NCBI RefSeq assembly: GCF_036178845.1
Contig: NZ_CP108070.1
Coordinates: forward strand, 7,378,001 to 7,442,000
DNA: 64,000 nucleotides
Direction: 5' to 3'
Origin: Streptomyces sp. NBC_00271
GTDB lineage: Bacteria > Actinomycetota > Actinomycetes > Streptomycetales > Streptomycetaceae
Part shown: piece after piece, positions 17,600 through 24,425 of the stretch
Numbering within the stretch: position 1 is the first letter of the stretch
Layout: the number at the start of each line of letters is the position of its first letter
Notes under the pieces: model-generated
The model's input: only the letters and a program-made list of their open reading frames with translations
The model's database searches: none
Told to the model about the DNA's origin: nothing
Position numbers and translations under genes: made by a program

Positions 17600-17693
17600 A
17601 CGCTCTCCTTGCAGCGAGGAAAAACCCTTTTTGGGGGCGTTTCCCAGGGGTTGGACGAACTTGATGTTGGCACACGCTGCATTGATTACGGAA

Positions 17694-17730
17694 ATAGCTA
17701 CACTCGGTCGTGTTGATCGACTGAAACTAT
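17694..17730. promoter_or_regulatory. OxyR tetramer-type binding site
   Basis: The sequence reads ATAG-N7-CGGT-N7-ATCG-N7-CTAT, which matches the spacing of the classical OxyR site ATAG-N7-CTAT-N7-ATAG-N7-CTAT exactly. The outer tetrads are perfect and the inner two each deviate. It sits 28 bases before oxyR and 95 before ahpC, fit for joint control and autoregulation. Confidence 0.7.
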
Positions 17731-17757
17731 CAGTGACTATGAGTAAGAGGTACGGCC

Positions 17758-18732
17758 ATGGCCAGCCCGATGGGCAACGCAGGCTCCAAGGGGAACGGGC
17801 GCCGTCAGCCGAGCCTCGCCCAGCTGCGCGCCTTCGCCGCCGTGGCCGAGCACCTGCACTTCCGTGACGCGGCCGCCGCGATCGGCATGAGCCAGCCCGC
17901 GCTGTCGGGCGCGGTATCCGTCCTGGAGGAGACGCTCGGCGTGACCCTCCTGGAGCGTACGACCCGCAAGGTGCTGCTCTCACCCGCCGGCGAGCGTCTC
18001 GCCGTACGCGCGAAGGCGGTACTGGCCGAGGTCGGCGCGCTCATGGAGGAGGCGGAGGCGGTACGGGCGCCGTTCACCGGGGCGCTGCGCCTCGGCGTCA
18101 TCCCCACCGTCGCGCCCTACCTCCTGCCCACCGTCCTCAACCTGGTCCACGACCGCTACCCGGACCTCGACCTCCAGGTCCACGAGGAGCAGACCGCCAA
18201 CCTCCTCGACGGGCTGACCTCCGGCCGTCTCGACCTGCTGCTGCTCGCCGTCCCCCTCGGTGTGCCCGGTATGACCGAACTCCCGCTGTTCGACGAGGAC
18301 TTCGTGCTCGTCACCCCGCTCGACCACGCACTCGGCGGCCGGGAGGGAATCCCCCGCGAAGCCCTGCGCGAGCTCAACCTGCTGCTGCTCGACGAGGGGC
18401 ACTGTCTGCGCGACCAGGCCCTCGACATCTGCCGCGAGGCGGGCCGGGAGGACGCGCCGGTCACCACCACGGCTGCGGGCCTGTCCACCCTGGTCCAGCT
18501 CGTCGCCGGCGGCCTCGGCTGCACCCTGCTGCCGCGCACCGCCGTCAAGGTCGAGACGACCCGCAGCAACCAGCTCCTCACCGGCTACTTCGCGGACCCG
18601 GCGCCGACCCGGCGGATCGCGCTGGCGATGCGCGCCGGGGCCGCGCGCGGCGGCGAGTACGAAGAACTGGCCGCAGCGCTCCGAGAAGCGCTGCGGCCAC
18701 TGCCGGTACGGGTGTGGGACCGGGACGCCTGA
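17758..18732 (+). CDS. oxyR: LysR-family peroxide sensor OxyR
   Basis: The 324-residue protein has an N-terminal LysR HTH (about residues 18-78; QLRAFAAVAEHLHF, MSQPALSGAVSVLEETLG) and a C-terminal sensor domain. Two cysteines eight residues apart in DEGHCLRDQALDICREAG (about 222-230) correspond to the redox switch pair of OxyR. It is divergent from ahpCD with an OxyR-type box between them. Oxidised OxyR should activate ahpCD and possibly the catalase about 10 kb away. Confidence 0.93.
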   Translation: MASPMGNAGSKGNGRRQPSLAQLRAFAAVAEHLHFRDAAAAIGMSQPALSGAVSVLEETLGVTLLERTTRKVLLSPAGERLAVRAKAVLAEVGALMEEAEAVRAPFTGALRLGVIPTVAPYLLPTVLNLVHDRYPDLDLQVHEEQTANLLDGLTSGRLDLLLLAVPLGVPGMTELPLFDEDFVLVTPLDHALGGREGIPREALRELNLLLLDEGHCLRDQALDICREAGREDAPVTTTAAGLSTLVQLVAGGLGCTLLPRTAVKVETTRSNQLLTGYFADPAPTRRIALAMRAGAARGGEYEELAAALREALRPLPVRVWDRDA

Positions 18733-18754
18733 GCGCCCCGGACCACGGGCCCCG

Positions 18755-21103
18755 TCACTCGGTACGCAGGCCGTCCGGTCGCATCAGCCGCAGCAGCGGC
18801 GGCAGGCTGAGTGCGGTCACCAGCAGGACGACTCCCGCGCCGATGCCGGTCATCGACAGCAGGCTCGGCCAGTCCACGCGCACCGAGACGCTCGTCATCT
18901 TCTGCAGGACCACGCCCAGGGTCACGCCGACCACGGAAGCGAGCAACAGACCCAGCGCGATCGGGATCGCGGTCTGCCAGAGCACCGACAGGCTCAGCGT
19001 GCGGCGTCGAGTGCCGAAGGCGACCAGGACGGAGAGCAGCTTCTTTCGCTCGCGCAGCTGTTCCAGCTGGGAGACCAGCAGGCTCGCGCCGATCAGGAAC
19101 AGGACGCAGGCCGCGCCGACGGACAGGCCGGTGCGGATGGAGGTGTAGCGGTTGTCCTGCTCGGTCGACGCCCAGGTCCAGGCGTGGGCCAGCGGGCTGA
19201 GCTTCGCCGTGGTGTTGCGAACGATGTCGTAGACGTCCGGTGTCGACTGGTCGATCTGCAGGTAGGCGTTGCCCTCGATCGTCTGTGCGGCCCCGGCCGG
19301 CAGTGCGCTCGGGGTGAACAGGATGCCGCCGGTCAGACCGTTCGTCGCATCCGTGCGGATCCGGGCTGCCTTGATGTCCTGCGGCACGGTCCAGGCGGCC
19401 TGCCTGCCCCTGTAGCTCTCGGCGTAGGAGGGGTCCATGTAGAGGGTTCGGCCGGGCTTGGCGAGCTTCGCCGCGTCCAGGTCGCTGTCGGGGCCCTTGA
19501 CGAGGAAGACGTCGCCGTCGCGGCACGTCGGCAGCGTGGCCACCTCGCGCAGCGACGCGCAGTTGCCGACGGTCGCGGTCGTGGACGTGTTGGGGTCCTG
19601 CTTCCGGTCGCCCAGCGAACCGGAGCCGATCGCGGTGACCTGTCGTACGCCCTTGGTCCGCGCGAGCTGCTCGCGGGCCTGGTCGAGCGGGACGTCGTAC
19701 GGGAGGCGGATCTGCATCTGCGCCCGCTGGAGGTCGTTCGACGTGTCCTTGGTGTAGTCGCCCTCGACCCCGGCGAACAGCATTTGCAGGGCGATGGCGC
19801 CGGCCACCGCGACCGCGATGCCGTTGACCATGCGGGCCGCCGTACCGCTGCTCAACTGGAGTCTGCGGATGGCGAGTTGCCAGGACACCGAGCCGGATCC
19901 GAGCCGGGCGACGACCGTTTCGACGATCCAGGGCAGCAGCGCCGTGACGCCGATCAGGAGCAGCAGGACACCGCCGATCACCAGGTACTGGTTGAAGTTT
20001 CCGTTGGAGTTGCCCTTGCCGATCATCGGGTAGAGCATCGCGAGTCCGCCGATCGGCAGCAGCAGTCGCCACCACAGCCGGCGCCGCGCGGGCTTGGCCG
20101 CACGGACCACTCCGAGCGGCTCGATGACGACCCCGCGCAGTGCGAGCAGGGTGACGAGGACCGCGGCCGCGGGCACCGCGACGGCGACCAGGGCGGCCAG
20201 TGCGGGCGTGGGGTTCAGATAGCTCGGGAACACGCTCTTGCCGAAGATCTCGACGGATCCCGCCAGTTGACGGGCCAGCAGGAAGAAGACCGTGCCGAAG
20301 GCCAGCCCGAGGACGGCGCCCGAGAGCGCCTCGCCCGCGGCGATCCGCCGGGTCATCCGGCTGTCGGAGCCGACCAGGCGCAGTGCCGCGAGCCGCCGGT
20401 CGCGCCGCTCGCCGCCGAAGCGCACGGCCGCGGCGATGAAGACACCGACCGGCAGCAGCAGCACCACGAAGACGACGATGATCAGGAGGAGGAGTACCGG
20501 GTCCAGTTTGTCGGGCGGTCCGAGGGGCTCCCCGAAGTGGTCGATACGGGTCACTCTGGAGCCGTCGATCCTCGGGGCGAGGTTGTCGGCGCCCGCGTAG
20601 AAGCTGAGTTCGCTCGCGCCGACGAGACCGGGCTCCCCGATGGTGCCGATGGTGCGGTAGGGCAGCCGCTCGCGCAGCAGTTTCCCGCTGTCGGACTTCA
20701 GCAGGTCCGCCAGCGCGGGGGAGACCACCATCTCGCCCGGCGCCGGGATCTTCTTCACCCCCGGCGGCAGCGGCGCCCGGGCCCCCTCGGGTTGCACCTC
20801 GCGTCCGCGGATGTCCTTGTCGCGGTAGGTGTCGTCGACGGCCGCGACGAGAAGGGTCCGATCGGACGCCTTGGGTATGCCCACATCGGTGAACGTGATG
20901 TCCGTACGGGCCTTCTCGCGGTCGCTGCGGGCCTGGAGCGCACTCGGCAGCGCCGTGGTGAGCAGCAGCAGCGCGACGCCGAGCCCGACCCCGACGGCCG
21001 TGAGGACCGCACGCATCCAGCCCTCGCGTCCGCCGGTGAAGGCGAACTTGGCGCCCATGGCCAGGTCTCTGGACCACTGCCGGACGCTGGGAGCGGCGCT
21101 CAT
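18755..21103 (-). CDS. FtsX-like ABC transporter permease
   Basis: The 782-residue protein has two FtsX permease modules: a first membrane segment (about 28-50), a large external domain, three or four segments about 190-340, further segments about 410-450, a second external domain, and three C-terminal segments about 645-775. ATGA overlap with the ATPase gene shows coupling. Such MacB/FtsX-type pairs export peptides or lipids, or transduce envelope stress, often against antimicrobial agents. The substrate is not evident. It converges on oxyR with 22 bases between stops. Confidence 0.9.
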   Translation of the reverse strand: MSAAPSVRQWSRDLAMGAKFAFTGGREGWMRAVLTAVGVGLGVALLLLTTALPSALQARSDREKARTDITFTDVGIPKASDRTLLVAAVDDTYRDKDIRGREVQPEGARAPLPPGVKKIPAPGEMVVSPALADLLKSDSGKLLRERLPYRTIGTIGEPGLVGASELSFYAGADNLAPRIDGSRVTRIDHFGEPLGPPDKLDPVLLLLIIVVFVVLLLPVGVFIAAAVRFGGERRDRRLAALRLVGSDSRMTRRIAAGEALSGAVLGLAFGTVFFLLARQLAGSVEIFGKSVFPSYLNPTPALAALVAVAVPAAAVLVTLLALRGVVIEPLGVVRAAKPARRRLWWRLLLPIGGLAMLYPMIGKGNSNGNFNQYLVIGGVLLLLIGVTALLPWIVETVVARLGSGSVSWQLAIRRLQLSSGTAARMVNGIAVAVAGAIALQMLFAGVEGDYTKDTSNDLQRAQMQIRLPYDVPLDQAREQLARTKGVRQVTAIGSGSLGDRKQDPNTSTTATVGNCASLREVATLPTCRDGDVFLVKGPDSDLDAAKLAKPGRTLYMDPSYAESYRGRQAAWTVPQDIKAARIRTDATNGLTGGILFTPSALPAGAAQTIEGNAYLQIDQSTPDVYDIVRNTTAKLSPLAHAWTWASTEQDNRYTSIRTGLSVGAACVLFLIGASLLVSQLEQLRERKKLLSVLVAFGTRRRTLSLSVLWQTAIPIALGLLLASVVGVTLGVVLQKMTSVSVRVDWPSLLSMTGIGAGVVLLVTALSLPPLLRLMRPDGLRTE

Positions 21104-21786
21104 ACGATCCGCTCCATGTCTCGGGACTTTCCGTCGCGTACGACGATCTCGCGGTCCGAGTAGGCGGCCACCCGTGCCTCGTGCGTGACGAGGACGACGG
21201 CGGCGTTGGTCGAGCGGGCCGCCTCGGTGAGCAGATCCATCACGCGTTCGCCGTTGAAGGAGTCGAGTGCTCCGGTGGGCTCGTCCGCGAAGAGTACGCG
21301 CGGGCTGGTGACCAGTGCCCGGGCGACGGCGACCCGCTGTCCCTGGCCGCCGGATATCTCGCCCGGGCGCTTGCCCTTGAGGTCGTCGACCTCCAGACGT
21401 TCCATCCAGGACAGGGCGGTTCGCTCGGCCTCCTTGCGCCCGGTGCCGTTGAGCCGTAGCGGGAGGGCGACGTTCTCGACGCAGGTCAGTTCGGGAACGA
21501 GCTGCCCGAACTGGAACACGAACCCGAACTCGCTGCGCCGCAGCGCGCTGCGCTGGGCGTCGTTCATGGTCGCCATCTCCTGGCCGTTGTAGACGATGGA
21601 CCCGGAGTCCGGTGTCACGATGCCGGCCAGGCAGTGCAGGAGGGTCGACTTGCCGGAGCCGGAGGGGCCCATCACGGCGACGACCTCGCCCGGGTGGATG
21701 GAGAACTCGGCGCCGTCGAGGGCGTTGGTGGGGCCGTACGCCTTGCGCAGGTCGTGGGCCGTGAGCAGGGAGCCTGCGGGGGTCAT
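21100..21786 (-). CDS. ABC transporter ATP-binding protein
   Basis: The 228-residue LolD/MacB-type ATPase has Walker A (VMGPSGSGKSTLLHC), Q loop (FVFQFGQLVPEL), signature (ISGGQGQRVAVARAL), Walker B with DEPTGALDS and the switch His (LVTHEARVA). ATG 21786 overlaps the PadR stop by 4 bases and its own stop overlaps the permease start by 4, so padR-ATPase-permease form one coupled operon. Confidence 0.93.
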   Translation of the reverse strand: MTPAGSLLTAHDLRKAYGPTNALDGAEFSIHPGEVVAVMGPSGSGKSTLLHCLAGIVTPDSGSIVYNGQEMATMNDAQRSALRRSEFGFVFQFGQLVPELTCVENVALPLRLNGTGRKEAERTALSWMERLEVDDLKGKRPGEISGGQGQRVAVARALVTSPRVLFADEPTGALDSFNGERVMDLLTEAARSTNAAVVLVTHEARVAAYSDREIVVRDGKSRDMERIV

Positions 21787-22307
21787 CGGGTTACCGCCTC
21801 GGCGAGTTTTTCGAGGCGCGCGGCGGTGAGCTCCAGCCACCGCAGGTCGGCCTCCAGGTGGAAGAGGGCATGGTCGCAGATCAGCTGGTCGGCGAGGTCG
21901 CCCTTGCGCTTGCGGTCCGTCAGGATGCGCATCATCCGCAGGTGCTCGGACCGCTGCGTGTCGAGGATCTCGGACGCGTCGCGGTGGGTGAGCAGCGCGA
22001 GGACGACCTTCGTGTAGAGGGTCGACTGCAGATACGGCTCGGGCTTCTCCGGCGTCGCGAGCCACTGCTGTACGTCGGTGATCCCGGCGTCGGTGATCGC
22101 GTACCGCTTCCGCTCCGGGCCGCCGCCCGCCTCTATCCCGTCGACCTCGACGAGTCCGTGCTTGAGCAGCCGCGACATCGTCGAGTAGACCTGGCCGTAG
22201 TGCAGCGGCCGGTCGTGACCGAACTTCTCGTCGAAGGCCCGCTTCAGGTCGTATCCGTGGCGGGGCCCGGACTCCAGGAGTCCTAGGAGGGTGTGACCGA
22301 TGGACAT
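21783..22307 (-). CDS. PadR-family transcriptional regulator
   Basis: The 174-residue protein has a PadR winged helix (about residues 5-80; GHTLLGLLESGPRHGYDLKRAF, YGQVYSTMSRLLKHGLVE) and a C-terminal helical dimerisation region. It is first in the operon with the ABC genes and probably represses it until a transporter substrate binds. The start ATG 22307 is preferred to an in-frame start at 22349 that would lie inside the putative operator. Confidence 0.9.
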   Translation of the reverse strand: MSIGHTLLGLLESGPRHGYDLKRAFDEKFGHDRPLHYGQVYSTMSRLLKHGLVEVDGIEAGGGPERKRYAITDAGITDVQQWLATPEKPEPYLQSTLYTKVVLALLTHRDASEILDTQRSEHLRMMRILTDRKRKGDLADQLICDHALFHLEADLRWLELTAARLEKLAEAVTR

Positions 22308-22321
22308 GCCGAGCACTCTAC

Positions 22322-22350
22322 ACACGGCGTATACACGGCACGTATACACA
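22322..22350. promoter_or_regulatory. Putative PadR operator
   Basis: Two CGTATAC elements (22328-22334 and 22341-22347), each containing the palindrome GTATAC, lie 13 bases apart just upstream of padR. PadR regulators bind such dyads at their own promoter; the assignment is by position. Confidence 0.5.
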
Positions 22351-22409
22351 CCGCGAATAGATCATGGTGGACCCTACGTCCGTGCAGGTCACGCCCGATT
22401 GTCACGGTT

Positions 22410-22800
22410 CCGTCACCACGATTCCCTCGCCCCCGCCGCCCCTACCCGTCCCATCCCAGGGGGCTGCGCCCCCAGACCCCCGCTATCGGCCTGAACGGCC
22501 TCGTCCTCAAACGCCGGACGGGCTGAAAGATGCGGCCCGGGGTGGGTAGGTGAACGGCCTCCGGCCTCATCCTGGAACGCCGGACGATCCGAAGCTTCCA
22601 GGGGCACGAGGAACTGCGCGACCGCCCCCCACCGGCTCGCAGCCGACGAGCGACCCCCGGCCTTTAGGGGCGCGGGGAACTGCGCGATCAGCCCCCACCG
22701 GCCTGCAGCCGACGAGCGACCCCCGGCTTTCAGGGGCGCGGGGAACTGCGCGATCAGCCCCCACTCACCCGCACGCAGCAGACAGGCGGGCGCGGCGGGG
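22410..22800. repeat. Cluster of dispersed Streptomyces repeats
   Basis: Three inverted-orientation copies of the core AGGGGCGCGGGGAACTGCGCG (about 22600, 22669 and 22731; the first degenerate) are spaced at about 62-68 bases. Before them lies a second family, CTCGTCCTCAAACGCCGGACGG (about 22498), which recurs in opposite orientation near 36370, and a degenerate copy near 22560. No gene is supported between 22308 and 22818. Confidence 0.8.
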
Positions 22801-22818
22801 AGAGGAACCCGGCGGTGA

Positions 22819-23088
22819 CTACTCCTCCGCCGCGTCCGTCGCGGACGCGGACGGACGTCCCCGTCGAGGAATCGGCCCCGCCCCACCCGGCAACCGCCCC
22901 GCCTCCGCAAGCGCCCGCCGCAACAGATACTCGATCTGCGCGTTGGCCGAGCGCAGCTCATCCGTCGCCCACCGAGCCAGCGCTTCATGGACAAGCGGAT
23001 CCAGCCGCAGCAGAACCTGCTTGCGCTGCTGCGGCTGCCGCGGCTGTGGCCGACGCTCGGGGACCGACCCCCCGGAGGGATCCGTCAC
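22819..23088 (-). CDS. Ribbon-helix-helix (Arc-type) protein
   Basis: The 89-residue protein has a Pro/Gln-rich N-terminus, a ribbon-helix-helix core (about residues 23-64; strand KQVLLRLD, helix LVHEALARWATDEL, helix SANAQIEYLLRRALAE) and a disordered Gly/Pro tail. Arc-type domains bind palindromic operators as dimers. Its GTG overlaps the SPFH stop by 4 bases, so both are made from one mRNA. It may regulate the operon through the palindrome at 24141-24154. It could alternatively be an antitoxin-like protein, but no toxin is adjacent. Confidence 0.78.
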   Translation of the reverse strand: MTDPSGGSVPERRPQPRQPQQRKQVLLRLDPLVHEALARWATDELRSANAQIEYLLRRALAEAGRLPGGAGPIPRRGRPSASATDAAEE

Positions 23089-24065
23089 TGGTAGAGGGAC
23101 CCCGTGTTCAGGACGGGCTGCGGAGCCCGGTCGCCGCACAGCACCACCAACAGGTTCGACACCATCGCCGCCTTCCGCTCGGGGTCCAGCTCCACAATGT
23201 CCCGCTCGGCGATCCGGGCGAGCGCGGCCTCGACCATCCCGACCGCCCCGTCCACGATCTCCCGCCGCGCCGCGACCACCGCCCCGGCCTGCTGGCGCTG
23301 AAGCATCGCGGAGGCGATCTCGGGAGCGTACGCGAGATGCGTGAAGCGCGACTCGATGATCGAGACCCCGGCCGCCTCCACCCGCGCGTGCAGTTCGACG
23401 GCGAGCTTCTCGGTGATCTCCTCGGCGTTGCCGCGCAGCGAGAGACCGTCCGCTTCGTGGGCGTCGTAGGGGTACTCGATCGCGATGTGCCGTACGGCCG
23501 CCTCGGTCTGTGTGGCGACGAACTCCAGGAAGTCGTCGACCTCGAAGGTGGCCTGCGCGGTGTCCTCGACCCTCCAGACCACGACCGCGGCGAGCTCTAT
23601 CGGGTTGCCGTAGGCGTCGTTGACCTTGAGGACGGCGGTCTCGTGGTTGCGGACCCGGGTCGAGATCTTGGTGCGGGAGGTGAAGGGGTTCACCCAGCGC
23701 AGCCCGTCCTGGCGGATCGTCCCCCGGTACCGCCCGAAGAGCTGGACGACCCGCGCCTCACCGGGCGCCACCGTGTTCAGCCCGCACATCGCGATGAACG
23801 CGGCGAGGCCGATCAGGATGCCGGGGACGATCAGCGCGGCCTTGGCCCCGCCGGCGGCGACCGTCGTGGCGGCCGCGATCATGCCGGCGCCGAGCAGCAG
23901 CCCGACCAGCCCGAGCAGCAGCGCGAGCCCGCCGCCGATGCTGTGCGCGACGAACTCCCGTACCCGCGGATCGGGCATCCGCGGCACATCCGCGAGAGCC
24001 GAGGCGTCGCCGGGAATCGAGTCGCCGGAAGTCGAGCCGTTGGGAGTGGAGTCGTGTTCCGGCAT
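23085..24065 (-). CDS. SPFH-domain membrane protein (slipin/flotillin-like)
   Basis: The 326-residue protein has a hydrophobic N-terminal part with two membrane segments (about 47-100), then an SPFH/Band 7 domain (about 110-270): LFGRYRGTIRQDGLRWVNPF, VRNHETAVLKVNDAYGNPIEL, VEAAGVSIIESRFTHLAYAP. SPFH proteins organise membrane microdomains. ATG 24065 (MPEHDS) follows GGGGGG; the open frame goes further to 24128. The RHH gene is translationally coupled downstream and the divergent neighbour is a class A PBP, so a role in envelope organisation is plausible. Confidence 0.88.
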   Translation of the reverse strand: MPEHDSTPNGSTSGDSIPGDASALADVPRMPDPRVREFVAHSIGGGLALLLGLVGLLLGAGMIAAATTVAAGGAKAALIVPGILIGLAAFIAMCGLNTVAPGEARVVQLFGRYRGTIRQDGLRWVNPFTSRTKISTRVRNHETAVLKVNDAYGNPIELAAVVVWRVEDTAQATFEVDDFLEFVATQTEAAVRHIAIEYPYDAHEADGLSLRGNAEEITEKLAVELHARVEAAGVSIIESRFTHLAYAPEIASAMLQRQQAGAVVAARREIVDGAVGMVEAALARIAERDIVELDPERKAAMVSNLLVVLCGDRAPQPVLNTGSLYQ

Positions 24066-24140
24066 GGGTGCCCCCCGTTGTCGTACGTACGGCGGAAGCC
24101 CGTATGACCCCCGCCCGCCCATGGCCATCCAGGCCTATCT

Positions 24141-24154
24141 AAGTGATATCACTT
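24141..24154. promoter_or_regulatory. Perfect palindrome at the SPFH-RHH promoter
   Basis: AAGTGATATCACTT is a 14-bp perfect palindrome 76 bases upstream of the SPFH start. Read leftward it is followed by TAGATA, a possible -10, so a bound protein would block the promoter. The RHH protein of the operon is the obvious candidate ligand. Confidence 0.55.
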
Positions 24155-24425
24155 TACCCGGCACGACAACCTTCCACCCCTCCCGCACGTCGATTGAGAT
24201 GGGGCGGATGCGATGTCCTGAGTGGTACGTGCTGATTGTCACGTCCGCAAAAGACCGGATCGACAGCCCTTTGTCATAGCGCGTGGTGTTAGTTTGCTGA
24301 GCTGACCTCAGCGGCGAACCTGTGTGACGCGCGAACACGAACGCGACACCCGAGCGCGTGAGTGAACGCGGCAGGACACGCGTACAAGAGAGCGCGACAC
24401 GAGAGCGAGCGGAGCGGACGCAGCC
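24155..24425. other. Promoter region of the class A PBP gene
   Basis: The region between the divergent SPFH and PBP genes (360 bases in all from 24066) has no supported gene. Besides the palindrome it holds a perfect inverted repeat GCTGAG-N5-CTCAGC (24296-24312) just after a TTAGTTT stretch, a possible operator for the PBP, and a purine-rich leader up to ATG 24426. Confidence 0.45.

Noticed and set aside
18755..22307. Lantibiotic-type immunity/export operon
   Set aside because: No precursor peptide or modification gene lies nearby; only a general PadR-ABC exporter set can be supported.
22550..23344. Open frame on the plus strand through the repeat cluster and RHH gene
   Set aside because: The translation is Pro/Arg/Gly low complexity arising from repeats; the minus-strand RHH gene is the real one.
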